From Endomychus coccineus (Eukaryota > Arthropoda > Insecta > Coleoptera > Endomychidae), in NCBI GenBank assembly GCA_958510875.1, contig OY294068.1, forward strand, positions 31,600,297 to 31,664,296: DNA of 64,000 nt. The letters run 5' to 3'. Positions 1 to 11,357 of this stretch are shown here, piece after piece. The translations under genes and the position numbers were made by a program. Each line of letters opens with the position of its first letter. Position 1 is the stretch's first letter. A model generated the notes under the pieces. The model searched no databases. It saw nothing but the letters and a program-made list of their open reading frames with translations, and had not been told where the DNA came from.

Positions 1-382
1 AGGGTATGTATTATTTAATTCAACCATTTGTAAGTAAGATTTTATTAATATCATCTAATTATTCAACTCCGATTACGTAGTTTCCCATATTTAAACTGGA
101 ACCTCACGTGTTATACTTTTATTATGAATTGAAAAGCGAATGACCAGATTATTTTTTAAGAAACGCGAAGAATTAGTATTAGTAAATTATATTATGAATG
201 AAATTACGAAAATGATGGGTTCTACGATTTTTATACATATAGCCAATTAAGCATATTTATGCTATTGAGCATAATTTCTTCAGTCACAAATTAGGTGCCA
301 ATTTGAAGTTTGCATTGTTTGTATACGATTTATATCTGCTAGCATAAGACATGAGCCATAAATACAATCAAAATAGTTAAAA

Positions 383-664
383 CTAGACAGACACAAAGAT
401 TCGCATGCAGTCATTCTTGAATTGAAATGTAGGACTTTGAATCAATTTATTAACATGTGCTTTGAAGCGTGAGTCACTATCCAAAATATAACCAAGATTT
501 TTTATTGAATTTGTAAACGGCAGAGGAATACCATCAATATTTAATTTTAAACCAACAAACAAGTGGTTAAAATTTGATTTAGTGCCAAAAAACATCATAA
601 ATGACTTGATAGAATTAAGTTTTAAAAAGTGTTCCGTTGCTAACTTAGTACTCGGTTCAAGATC
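383..664 (-). pseudogene. Non-LTR retrotransposon RT fragment (thumb region)
   Basis: The minus-strand frame is open from 664 to a stop at 383, about 93 residues. It reads like the end of the palm and the thumb of a non-LTR (jockey/CR1-like) reverse transcriptase: a FLKLNSIKSFMMFFG block (the usual L.lN..Kt..m.fg) followed by IKNLGYILDSDSRFKAHV, the usual KNLG..lD....f..Hv block. A stop lies directly upstream of residue 1 and nothing of the catalytic YxDD region is present, so this is a 5'-truncated or interrupted relic. Family assignment is by motif recognition only. Confidence 0.7.
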
Positions 665-842
665 TTATTTTTATCAAACCAAAAGTATGGCTGTAAATCA
701 TATTCATAAGCTCGAGCTTTAGAACTTTGAATATCAGTTAAATGTCAGACCATTAGATGATGATAATAAGGGGATCTACATTTTCCCCTGTGGGACTCCT
801 GTATGGGACTTAAATAAAGATGAATAAAGGTAAAACATTGAA

Positions 843-913
843 TCATAGAAGGGATTAGAACCCATATTTCTGGATGTCTAGTTCAGGGTGTTTACCAATT
901 ACATCACTTTGGT
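843..913 (-). other. tRNA-like sequence, diverged twin
   Basis: Reverse-complement partner of the tRNA-like sequence at 1295-1366, in the left arm of the foldback. The T arm is damaged (GGTTCTAATCC instead of GGTTCGAATCC) and acceptor pairing is weaker, so it is the more decayed of the two. Confidence 0.5.
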
Positions 914-1294
914 CCCGTTAGATTCTTATATTTTTGTGAATATAACCTCTGAAAGGGTGGTAGATCATTGATGAACACAATGCGATTCGATGCTATGCTA
1001 TAGATCAACTATTCATGCACATTCATCTGAAGTTTAATCGTTTTGATGTGAGGAATGTAGGTTGGATTATTACTATGGTTGGTAATTAATCTGACAATAC
1101 TCATTCAATGATAGCATCATGGCTCTTATATATTTCAATAGAACTGACTGAGAAGTGTTCTGGGTAAGTATAAGCAAGTTTCTTTGCCAAATTGGCTACA
1201 ATTTAGTGTATGTGCATCGAATCGCATTGTGTTCATCAATGATCTACTATCCTTTCAGAGGTTTATATTTACAAAAATATAAGAATTTGACGGG

Positions 1295-1366
1295 GCCAAA
1301 GTGGTGTGATTGGTAAACACCCTGAACTAGACATCCAGAAATGTGGGTTCGAATCCCGCCTATGGT
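1295..1366 (+). other. tRNA-like sequence (SINE head or tRNA pseudogene)
   Basis: A 72-nt stretch folds by eye into a cloverleaf. The acceptor pairs GCCAAAG with CTATGGT (one mismatch, one wobble). The D arm is GTGT...ACAC around GATTGGTAA. The anticodon stem CTGAA/TCCAG has one mismatch, with a 7-nt loop CTAGACA that would place AGA as anticodon. The T arm GTGGG-TTCGAAT-CCCGC is near perfect and contains box B. AGA would mean serine, but the long serine variable arm is absent and position 37 is a pyrimidine, so a working tRNA is unlikely. A diverged minus-strand twin lies at about 843-913. Confidence 0.6.
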
Positions 1367-1396
1367 TAATTGTTTCACGTTAATTCATCTTTATAA

Positions 1397-2124
1397 TCCT
1401 ACGTTAAGTTATCTTCATAACTCAGAAGATTTAATTATATACCTCTTAATGTACACCTATACGAAATTGTGTTATACAAATAACAATAAATAGGGGATTT
1501 TGATATAAAATTTTTCTCTAAATCACTTCGTTTTCGAGATACAGCGTTGAAGTTTTAAAAATTGTTTTATCTAGATTATCTTCCAAATAAATGAAGATTT
1601 TTAGTTGAAACTTGTTACATTTTAGTTTTAGTGTACAAGAAATTTTTTTGGTGACAAAATGTTTTTCAGACATATGCAGTAGCGTAGTATGAGGTTTTGT
1701 ACGCATTTAAGCTCCTTAAACTTCTGCGCCAATGGTCGGAAATTATTATAGTATACAAATTTAAGAACTTTGATTTATTTTCTATAAGAAAGTATTCTTG
1801 ATAAATTTCACTTAGGCTCCCTGTTCGAGCTCTGTTTCTAATCAGGGTTATCTCATGGAATTTATTTTGAAAGGCTATTTAAAAAGCAAAAAAATATTTG
1901 AATACCTTTTCATTGTTAACGATAAAAAAAAATTAATCATAATAAATGCTGAAAATGATATCCATTTGCACAAAATAAAAATTAAAATAAATGAGATGGT
2001 AGAGATGTGGCTCAGGTTGATTTGAAATTTTAGGGGCAGTATATTTTTTTCATGGCTCGTTGAATGTTATAAATGGAGAAATTATTTGATTAAAAGACAG
2101 ATGAAAGGTGTTTCATTTCTGATT
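1397..2124. other. AT-rich stretch, nothing recognised
   Basis: It contains a 62-codon minus-strand open frame at 1518-1706 with no motif I recognise and a lysine-rich, low-complexity composition, so I do not call it a gene. The same applies to 32543-33270 in copy 2. Confidence 0.5.
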
Positions 2125-2340
2125 TTAAGGATTGGGGAAAATTCCACTTCGCATATGATCACACAACGGCAGGGTCAGGTACTAGAACTGAGTTAGCCTC
2201 AAAATAAATACCGCTACAGAAACCAAAAGACATGTAATGGTTGGCAAAACGTCGCCATCAAGTAGTGCTATTGTGATGCTGAATCCATCCGGAAGCCATG
2301 AATTTTCAAGATTAGCTATCCGCGCAATCTACTATTCAAG
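2125..2340 (+). mobile_element. Penelope-like family C, 3'-end fragment
   Basis: This segment matches 26484-26740 in the same unit along most of its length: shared blocks around TTCCACTTCGCA.ATGATCAC, AATAAATACCGCTACAGAA and TAATGGTTGGC. The copy at 26345 still carries coding sequence like a GIY-YIG domain end just upstream, so I read this one as the untranslated tail of a second, shorter copy. It has an internal deletion of about 40 bp relative to the other copy. Confidence 0.55.
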
Positions 2341-2929
2341 ATAGAAAAGATAGAAATTGAAGTTTTATTATATCAATATGATACCTTATCACAAAGTAAC
2401 ATCTTCCATGATCGTTTTATGTTATATGTTTGAATATTTAGATCACATCATGGTTTCCAAATCCGTTTTTGTGTATTGAGACTATGATGGCTGTGCTGAT
2501 CAATTAAATGGATAGGTATTCTGGATGTAGTAATTAACGTTAAAATCTCCAGTAAATATTTACTTTGCAGCCGCGAAAAATGACTAAATAGGAAGGAGTG
2601 TGAAACATGTTGTAATACATAACTCTATTTAGTTTACAATTTCGTATTTTTAGGTCGGTTAAATGCATTTGACTGCTCTATTATTGAAAATAAGGTTACA
2701 TCAATACAATCAATATTGGAAATAACTTTATTCCTTCCATTCAACTAATACCTTCACATCAAGCATAGAATATTAATGGTATATAATGTATCAATAATTT
2801 ACGAATTTAATTCAACTCTCCGAGAAGTGTGAATAATTCATTATTCCAATATTCACATCAGACCGCGTTTGTTTTATGAACACATACGTTTCTATTATTT
2901 TTTTTAGATGGTGACGTTGCTTACTTCTT

Positions 2930-3420
2930 GAAAATTCATATCTATAGTTTTAATAAGATACACTTGTATACATTTTCACAAACTTCGTTTTTATTGAACA
3001 AAACGTGACACGTTTCACCACAGGATGGCTTTATCAAACAATGGTTTCACAAACTAAAATTAGATCAAGAAGGAGGGGATGAGTGAGGTACGTGTTCAGT
3101 AGGATAAGTACAAATAAATTTAATAATGAAGCCTTGGTACAGTTTTTATGATCATTTAAAAGGTTTCCTGTATTTCTAAGCTTATTAATTTCAATTTTTT
3201 CTAAGTTGCTTAATACTTTAATTTTAACTGACTTATGGAAAATCCCAAAATCATATTTGAAATGATGATCAGTTTCTTTAATATGGTTTACAACTTATGA
3301 ATCTCTATTCTTCAAATTAAAATGTTCTTTAACTATAGTTTTGAAAGGTCTTCCTGTCTACAGAATTTATCACAGTCTTCACACTCTATCTTATATACTC
3401 TTGATTCTTGATCTTTTTAA
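2930..3420 (-). mobile_element. Penelope-like family B, 3' end (minus copy)
   Basis: Read on the minus strand, this gives broken pieces of a GIY-YIG endonuclease tail. A piece reading IYKIECEDCDKF (the two Cys pairs typical of Penelope-like GIY-YIG domains) is followed, after frameshifts, by VVNHIKETDHHFKYDF and LSNLEKIEINKL, matching the usual H..et.H.f ... LE.iEi.k pattern. Beyond the coding end, TGATAAAGCC...GGTGAAACGTG resembles a decayed hammerhead core. It forms an inverted pair with 4345-4773. Confidence 0.6.
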
Positions 3421-3429
3421 GCTATTGCA

Positions 3430-3640
3430 TATAGGTTTGATCGCGGGCTTTGAGCGCGGCGACCGAATCAAGAAATTCCGTAACGAAAATAACCTGACAC
3501 CTAACATGTAGCTCGGCCGAGCGTTCGCTTAACGTGTATGTATATGATACGACTGTACGAAGCTCGCACGGATCGAGACGAGCTGCTCCGTTATCGGACG
3601 AATACGTAAGCAGCTGTTTGTAAGAAAGTATATAGGTGTA
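3430..3640. other. GC-richer island, unassigned
   Basis: About 200 bp with clearly higher GC and many CpGs (CGCGGCGACCG, CTCGGCCGAGCG) between two Penelope-like fragments. A 129-codon minus-strand frame crosses it, but it runs on into the reverse of the endonuclease-like fragment, so I do not believe it as a gene. It may be promoter or leader sequence of a mobile element. Counterpart in copy 2: 34576-34786. Confidence 0.35.
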
Positions 3641-3679
3641 TAGGTATCTATCATATCTTTGTAATGCCACACTCACCGC

Positions 3680-4090
3680 ATGTATATAAGTATACATGTA
3701 GGTATATATACTGTTGTAGATACTGTTCCAAAAGGTGGGGTAGCTATTTACCAAAATAATAATAATGTTACTAATATTATGACTCCGAATATTGAAATAA
3801 ATATTGCACACGTTAGCGATGTTAATGTCAGGCGCTTATTTGTTGGAGATATTTGTGCGTGCTTATGCAAACTTAGAAATGGCCTACACATAGTCATGGT
3901 AGCAATTTACATTTCTCCGAATCCAAAATTGGACGAGGCAGAGCATTTTATTCGTCGCACTTTACTGGAGTACACTGAAGAAGGGTCGAAAATACTTGGT
4001 ACAAATGGTAATAAATTTCCACTTATCTTGGCTGGCGATTTCAACATCAACTTCGCTGATAAAAAATCAATCACAATTTTTTCGTTATAG
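3680..4090 (+). pseudogene. Endonuclease/exonuclease/phosphatase-like fragment of a transposable element
   Basis: An open frame of 136 codons. From about residue 18 it reads KGGVAIYQN, then LRNGLHIVMVAIYISPN, and near the end FPLILAGDFNINFA. GGVAIY, the iYisPN strand and LaGDFNinF are conserved blocks of the EEP nuclease fold found in non-LTR retrotransposons and in some Helitrons. In the full domain GDFN supplies catalytic Asp and Asn. The N-terminal third and the terminal SDH motif are missing, so this is a fragment. It sits between the inverted family B tails, which may have carried or bracketed it. Confidence 0.6.
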
Positions 4091-4344
4091 CCGTTATTAG
4101 CTGCTATCTGTTATATAATTGAAACTTTTTTATGATAATTTGATTCTGACATGGGGATATTAACAAGTTTCTGTATCATGCTTTGAAGGGCAGCCAGTCT
4201 ATATTATATCGGGTGGTTTGGATTTTTGTGGATAATAATGTCCCTATGTTAAGGTTCATGATATATTGGAAAGGGCTGTTTACTATTTAATTTAGTTACG
4301 GTTAAGTTCAAAAAGTTAATAGTTTGATTGACTTCTACTTCAAC

Positions 4345-4773
4345 CGCGAATTTAATTTGAACAAAGGAGATTCAAAAGTTGTAAGCAATATTAAAGAAAT
4401 TGATCATCATTTCAAAGATGATTTATAGATTCTTCATAAGTCAGTTAAAAGTGAAGTATTAAACAACTTAGAGAAAATTGAAATTAATAAGCTTAAAAAT
4501 ACAAAAAATCTTTTAAATGATAAGAAAAGCTTCACCAATTCTTCATTATTAAATTTATCTGTGAATACTCTTATCTCACTGTACACGTACATCATTCATC
4601 CCTTCCTTCTTAATCTTAATTTTAATATTTAAGGAATAAACCATAGTTTGTGGAGCCATTGTTTCATAAAGCCACCATGTAGTAAAACATGACAGGTTTT
4701 GTTTAATAAAAACGAAGTTTGTGAAAATTTGTTACAAGTGTAGGTTTTATCAAAACTATAGATATGAATTTTC
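4345..4773 (+). mobile_element. Penelope-like family B, 3' end (plus copy)
   Basis: Reverse-complement partner of 2930-3325. In plus orientation it shows VVSNIKEIDHHFKDDL (then a stop), LNNLEKIEINKL and the same untranslated tail ending near the block ACTATAGATATGAATTTTC. Both copies are diverged and broken, so they were separate insertions or an old inverted duplication, not a recent fold-back. Confidence 0.6.
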
Positions 4774-6050
4774 AACACGTGTGCAACAAAACCATCCAAA
4801 GTCCTAATGAATATGTGCTACGCGCCCAAAATGAGACCAATTTAATTTTTGCTCAAATGTCACCTAAGAATATTGTCATCATCCACGCTACACAGTAATT
4901 CACTCACTGTGAATGTTTTAAAGGTTCCAGGTTTCGATCCGTCTAGAAAATGAGGCCACTATGACGACGTAGTGCAAGTCTAAGTAGAACGAGAAGGATT
5001 TAATGCAACGACATAAGAAAATAAAACATATACTTAGGTATAGTGAGTATAGACAAATCGGCTTAAAATCATGGTGTTTTAGAGAAAAAAGATTAACTCA
5101 ATTTTGTCCCCCACAAAGTTCTATTATCAATAAGACCAACGAAAATATTGCATAAAGTATTGGCTTTGAATGGTTTCCCCTCAGATTTTTCTTCAGAAAC
5201 ATAGACTTCCCGGGACTTAAAACGTGAGAGGAAATATGTACAATAGACGTAGCAAAACATTGCCAACTTTGCTTTGCTCTGCCAACGAAGTTCACTGTTA
5301 TCTGCAAGAATATTCGTACAAAATGTCAAGAGAGGAAACTTTGGTTCTGGATAATGATTTCCGAAATGGAATAGTAATTTTTACCTGCCAAACAAATTTG
5401 AAATTTTTATGTAAGTCGAGTTTTATATACATGGCACATTCGAATATTGTATTGTATTGAGAGAAATACGTGTACGATCATGCTTATTATTGCTGCTTTA
5501 ATATTATTCTGAACGTTATTACCATACAGCTCCATCGAAATTATATTAAAATGAATTATGCGAGACCAACGAACACAAACTGAAGGGTTATGTTATTTTT
5601 TAAATATAACATGCTATATTCCGTCTCATGCAATAACTACTCCTCGAAAGATCACGAACTGTGACTCTGATATTACCGTAGCTAAAATCAATGTTATTGT
5701 ACTACGTGAAATACACTTGAAAATAAACAAGCAGTATGTGCGTTCGCATGTTAATGACGTAAGAGGGCTATCTTATAATATAAAGCTGAAACTAGAGATA
5801 AGTTCCAGCCTGCCAGCTATTGAGCTATTAGTTGTTCCAAACTTACGCAATAAAAGCTGGAATAATTATAAAACACGTACGAAGTATCCATATCATGAAT
5901 AAATTAGACGTTAAAGGTTCGAAAAGCACGTAAAGTCCTCTAGTTTAATATTTTCAAATGTAAGACTTATTTAATTATGATTTTGTGTATTGATATATCC
6001 GAGAGTTAATTAGAATGTACCACAGATTAAACTGCGTTAACCACTTGGTA
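4774..6050. other. No recognised gene
   Basis: It holds open frames of 78 codons (5224-5460, plus), 114 codons (5558-5902, plus) and overlapping minus frames near 5093-5329. None shows a motif I know. The 5558-5902 frame is the longest and has fairly balanced composition, so it could be an old element leader, but I do not call it. Copy 2: 35920-37196. Confidence 0.4.
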
Positions 6051-6104
6051 TGCGTATGAGGCGCCGTTTGTGCCATGATTATTACTTATTTATATTGATA
6101 GCAA

Positions 6105-8104
6105 CTTTATCTCGCAATTTCTTCAAAATCAACAAAACAATTTCGAAAAAAATTTCAACAAAATCAAAGCCATACAATCTAAAAACATAAATTATTCAAT
6201 GAAAGGGGTAGGTTATGAAAAACAAAATATCAATGAACAATGGTTGCAGAATCTAACTGAAACAAAAATTCCGGATGAGGTGCAGCACACGTTTAGCTTA
6301 AGGTCCGAAATTTGCATTGCCTGATAACAAAAAACTGCCTATCGACAATAGAATTGCAAATTTAGAATGTGGAATCAGGAATAAAAATTTAGAAGATAAA
6401 AATGAAATTAGAAACAAAATTTGTAACATCTTGACAAACAAAAAGAACAAACAGAAAGCAGAAATAGGTACTGCAAAGAATCGTTTTAACTATCAGCATA
6501 GAAATTACTATGAAAAGAAAATAGAAAACCTTTTAAATGATGAAACAACTTATAAAAAATTAAAATCTGATCCTACTTTATCAATACAAAATAACACGAA
6601 TAAATTAATAAATAATTGGCACAAAAATAAGATATTGAATTGAAAAATAAATTAATATGCCATAATGGGCTAGCACCTTATATCTATGGGCTTCCGAAAC
6701 ATACATAAAATTGATATACCTCTAAGACCCATTATAAGTAATATTGGAGCGCCTACTTACAATTTATCAAAATTGTTATCAAAATCGATCAATAACATAA
6801 TAGGAAATAATGAATTTCATGTGAAAGACTCATCGCATTTTAATGAATTAATAAAAAATCAATCCGTACCCGTAAACCATTAACTAATTTCCTTGGACGT
6901 TGTTTCTTTATTTACAAATATACCTGTCGATTTGGCATTGAATAGTATCAAAAAACGTTGGGCATAGATTAAAAACCACACACCTCTAGATCAATCGGAA
7001 TTTATAAATGCAGTGAAGTTTTGTTTAGAATGCACTTATTTTCAGTACGGTGAACAATATTTTGGACAAATATTCGGCACAGCAATGGGATCTCTTATTT
7101 CTGCCACCATTGCTAACCTCGTTATGGAATGCCTAGAGGAATCGGTTACAAGTTCATTAGATTTTCAGCCCGTATTTTTTAAACGGTATGTAGATGATTG
7201 CCTTATGTGTGTTCCCAACGACAGATTTCAGTACGTGATTAATAAATTTAACAATTTCCACTGTAAACTTCAATTTACTTGTGAAATAGAAGTGAACAAA
7301 AACATAAATTTCTTGGATATGAACATTAGGCATGATGCAGATGGAGAAATAAAAACTTCGTGGTATACTAAAGAAGTTTGGTCTCAACGCTATCTTCACT
7401 TTAATTCCGTTGCGCCAGCTTGTTATAAAAAAAGTGTCATAAACAGTCTAACAGATCGCGCGGTTAAATTGTCCCACCCAGAGGACCGTCCCAAAAATCT
7501 AAAAATTGTTCGTAATACGCTGGAATTGAATGACTACCCAAAAACATTCTTCAATCCTATTATTAAAGAGAGAATAAACAAAGTCTATAATGGATCGTCA
7601 TATAAAAATAACATAAAAGGTAATACGGACAATTATTTAACTTTACCATACATTCCTGAGACCTCAGAGAAAATTAAGAAATGTTTGAAAAATTATGATA
7701 TAAATGTTGCACATAAGCCTACTAACTGTGTTGGGAAATATTTCTCAAATCTAAAACCTGTAATTCCAAAAGATAAACAAACCCACACAGTATACAAATT
7801 AAATTGCTTAGATTGTGATGAGACTTATACTGGTATCTCTAAACAATATTTACAAAAAAGAATGCATGGCCATAAGTATAGCACAAGAAACAAAAACTTA
7901 GAAAATTCCACCGCGCTTGCTAAACATTGCTTTGATTATAACCATCAATTCGATTACAAGAAAGTTAATATTTTAACTAAGGAAACCAATTATTATAAAA
8001 GATCTATTCTGGAGATGATTCACATAAAACGTGACTCTAATTCTGTAAATAATAGGAGTGATGTGCAGACCCTAAGTCATATTTACTCTAACTTAATTAA
8101 TTAA
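6105..8104 (+). pseudogene. Penelope-like retroelement, RT plus GIY-YIG endonuclease
   Basis: This is the best preserved element in the unit, in several frames. An N-terminal piece ends in EQWLQNLTETKIPDEV; a frameshift near 6300 leads into GPKFALPDNKKLP. The next piece (6686-6883) has the RT block RNIHKIDIPLRPIIS. After a stop, SLDVVSLFTNIPVDLAL appears near 6890. From 7013 a 363-codon frame is open. It carries GTAMGSLISATIANLVME, the catalytic KRYVDDCLM (YVDD) and INFLDMNI. Its last third is a GIY-YIG domain: VYKLNCLDCDETYTG, the Arg of KRMHGHK and the Glu of SILEMIHI. At least one frameshift and several stops (6641, 6881, 6964) kill the full protein. The 363-codon part is surprisingly clean. 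Confidence 0.88.
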
Positions 8105-8477
8105 TGTTCTTGCAAATTCCTACATGCATCCCTATAATGTTAAAATTATATTTAGGTAGAATGTCAAAAGTATATTCCAGAGGCCAGACCTGCTTTTATT
8201 ACCAATAAATCTTGACATCTGGTTTGAAAGTAAGTAGGTACTTGAGCGTCTCGGTTGTTTAGTCTTTCCTAGACTTTGATGACATGCGTCATATTTTGAT
8301 AATTCTACTTAACAGTGGATTCTTAATATATAATAATTTTAACATTATTGTGTTACAATTTCGATTTCGTATTCTGTTCGTTTCGGCGACGTTGGCATTT
8401 GAATGAAATTGGTGCGATAAGGACGCTTTGTGTTTATACAATTAGTTTTAAATAATCAGGTTATGAAATAATAATAA

Positions 8478-8519
8478 GTCTTCTGATGATGATCGTGAGA
8501 CCGAAACGTACGTGGAGAC
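8478..8519 (+). ncRNA. Hammerhead-ribozyme-like motif behind the Penelope-like element
   Basis: The core CTGATGA (8483-8489) and GAAA (8503-8506) are in hammerhead order. Stem I pairs GTCTT with GAGAC (one G-T). Stem II is GATC/GACC with one mismatch. Stem III is a minimal AC/GT around GTAC. One extra T lies between the core and stem II. The base at the expected cleavage position (8514) is G, which hammerheads do not cleave, so this copy is probably inactive. Hammerheads in the terminal repeats of Penelope-like elements are known. Confidence 0.65.
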
Positions 8520-8608
8520 GAGGGTAGAAGAATGTGTGTTGGTGTGACCTATTTCCCGAGAATTTTATATTAATTCATACGTGGGTCAAGAATCTTCATT
8601 ATACTTAT

Positions 8609-9658
8609 TTATATCTTAAACATCTTAGAATATATATTTAATTTCACAATATATATTGAATAATTTCTATATATTATATTGATCATGTTTTATGTATATA
8701 TGGATTGTAGAATATAGATATATAGAGCTTGTGAGAAATATATATAAAACTTTAGCTTCGTATGTTCGCCACTGGAGGCGAACTTCATGTACACAACAGT
8801 CCCAACGACAAGGACATTAAAAGTCAAGTAATTCCAACTTATTCTGTTGTGTTGAATAGAAACCTACCTGTGAGTAAGTATATGTTTACTAAAATATTCT
8901 CGATTCGTTATCTCTACTTTGTATCCAGTCAGATATAATGCGACAAACAACTTTAGGTGATTTGGTAAAAAGATATTTTGAATGATTGTTGTATTTTTTT
9001 ATTCTACTATTCTAACCTATATAAATAACCTTCGATTGTGTTAATGAATAAAATTTATAGGCACATCAACATATATAATATAACCTATACATATCGAAAT
9101 GAATTCGAACGTTTAGAAAAAATGTTTTAATGTATTTCTGTTTCACTAAACTCTGTTCGGAAAGTTTAGTCTGGTTCATTTATCAATCAATTTGTAATTA
9201 TAATATGTATATACAAATAAATAACTACATTTACAAAAAGTACATATTTTGAATTTTATGATAATGGAAAATAGACATTGTTTCAAAGACTGAACCTTCT
9301 GTGTAATTTACTAATCGTACGGCTCAAAATTCCGCTGGGCAAAATTAGATGAACCTGTCTTCATTAGTTCCATTGATTATTATCTTCATATCATTTCCTC
9401 AAAGGATATAGCAATTTCTTTTTTCCTTGAATATTCCAGATGCTCACAACTTGGACTTCGCAGAATGAAAGTGAAATATGACATTCTAACCAAAAAGCAA
9501 TCACCGTTCTGTACATGACGTTACATCATAGGTGTTGCCGAACCTGATTGATAATTCCTAAGACTAATATATTAGCCTGAGAGCCTCCAATGGCGAATAT
9601 ACGAAGCTGAAGTTTTATATTTATTTGTCACAACTTTTATATATTCACGTTCTATAAT

Positions 9659-9742
<84 letters not shown>

Positions 9743-9835
9743 CATGATCAATATATATAGAAAGGTATTTAATATATATTGTGAAATTTAATATATATTC
9801 TAAGATGTTTAAAATATAAATAAATAATAATTATC
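8609..9835. repeat. Large imperfect inverted repeat
   Basis: The arm 8609-8787 is the reverse complement of about 9582-9835. Shared blocks include TTAAACATCTTAGAATATAT, ATATTGATCATGTT and the block around AGCTTCGTATNTTCGCCANTGGAGGC. The right arm is longer because of an (AT)n expansion. The outer flank of the right arm (9813-9853, reverse strand) also matches 6054-6096 just before the Penelope-like body (GAGGCGCCGTTTGTG...). The arms may thus be terminal pieces of that family in opposite orientations. The 790 bp between the arms shows no gene. Confidence 0.65.
9661..9741. repeat. (AT)n microsatellite, interrupted
   Basis: About 80 bp of AT dinucleotides with one T-to-A interruption (AAA at 9695-9697). 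The opposite arm of the inverted repeat has only a short TATATAT at the matching place, so the tract expanded after the inverted repeat formed. It differs between tandem copies. Confidence 0.95.
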
Positions 9836-9855
9836 GCACAAACGGCGCCTCATAA

Positions 9856-11357
9856 CTTAGAGTCTAGTTCTCTAGTTTAATATATTTTTACAACTAACCT
9901 GACATGTTTATTCAATCAATTCCTCTGATGAGAAGTAAAGCTCCTCAATCTAGGTAAATAATAATAATGGTAAATTACCTAGGTAATTTTTTTCATCCTT
10001 TTATTGCTTGATACTACCCTCACTCACAGTGCGATTATAATTATTCAAAAAATTTTTAATATTATTCCTTTTCTAAAAACAAATTGCTCTACGCATAAAA
10101 TAATAGAATGGATACTGTTTTAAAATAATATTTCGCATATATACATCGTCGTCCCACGGTTCCCTACAAAGCTTACAGAATAATTCATTTTTTTTTTAAT
10201 ATTCATATAACTACATAGCTTATAAATCTTGTTATATTTTATTTTGTATCTATTTTTTTTATTACTTATGAACGTTACATTGAACTATACTTAATAAAAA
10301 TATTTGCCAGTCTTTATGTTTTTATATGACTAATGGGTATCATGAAAACATGACACTACGTCCCCAAATGATCTACCCCTTGACTTACAACTCACGGCAC
10401 GCCACTGCTCATCCGTAAGAAACGAAAATAACTGCAATACAAAAATTCAGCACATTGAAAAGAATAATGATAAGCTGTTGTTATTAGAAAGTATCCAAAT
10501 TAAAAAAAAATTCCGTTAATGATGAAATAGATTCTAAGCTTTATAATAATCTAATTAATTGAAGAACAAAACATAACCGACATAAAATATTTTGAAGTAT
10601 CACTTCACTCTTCTCTATTGTTTAATACAAAGAAATCGGATATATGAAGAGAGTGTTTTTTCTTCCAAATATTTTAGCTGAATGTAGGAGTGGGATTTTC
10701 GATTATTGTGGCGCCATCTGCTTTCTTTTTCAGAAACTTTTCACCTTGCCCTCGTATCTACTTTCGAGCCAAATATGTAGTTTGAATCAGAAATCGTGAG
10801 GGTCAATTTAGTTCCAGTCAACATCATTACTTTTTCATAGTAAAATTTGGTGTTATGTGTTTCGTTAAAGGAGCGACTAGCTTCAATTTTGTACGATAAC
10901 TATTTTCTAACGGGAAGAGCGCCTCATATCATAGCATAATCCAGTGGATCAACAATGTAAAGATATAACAAGTGAATTCAACATATTGTGTTCCCGCCTC
11001 GTTAAATCTGTTGACATTCTAATAATAGTATCTTGACAGGTTGTATTCCTCCATATCCATGGTTAATCAGGTTTATAACCCTAATTGATCATTATAAAAA
11101 TCGAAGTAGTCTCCAAACATTGCTGAAACCTGAAAAAATAGTTCAACCAATTACTCTAATGATGGATGTTCAGTCACAGTACTTCCAGAAATATACAGAA
11201 CTCCTGGGCGTCGGGAGCATTTGGTTTAAGGGAAAAAGTGAAAATATTGAAATAAACTGAATTTTTTAAATAAAAATGTACTCTCAGAATGAAATTGCAC
11301 TATTCAGACACAAATGAAACATTTCATTTGATTTTTTTTAGTGATTATTTTTGATAA
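9856..11357. other. No recognised gene
   Basis: Mostly AT-rich sequence. A 75-codon plus-strand frame at 11033-11260 has less biased composition and starts just after an acceptor-like ACAG, so it could be a stray exon; I do not recognise the peptide. Copy 2 counterpart of the frame: 42177-42404. Confidence 0.35.

Larger units (their letters stand above)
813..1396. repeat. Foldback repeat with tRNA-like arms
   Basis: Two arms, about 813-993 and 1213-1396, are reverse complements with scattered mismatches and are separated by about 220 bp. Each arm carries a tRNA-like sequence ending in a box-B type element (GGTTCGAATCC in the right arm, a mutated form in the left). This suggests two copies of a tRNA-derived SINE head-to-head, or a foldback element that captured a tRNA-like sequence. 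No open frame of note lies in the loop. Confidence 0.75.

Noticed and set aside
3422..3811. 129-codon minus-strand open frame
   Set aside because: It is partly the reverse of the EEP-like fragment and partly the CpG-rich island; no motif and no start context.
4925..4945. Box-B-like GGTTTCGATCC as a tRNA gene
   Set aside because: No box A at the right distance and no cloverleaf could be drawn.
7157..7399. 80-codon minus frame
   Set aside because: Antisense shadow of the Penelope-like RT.
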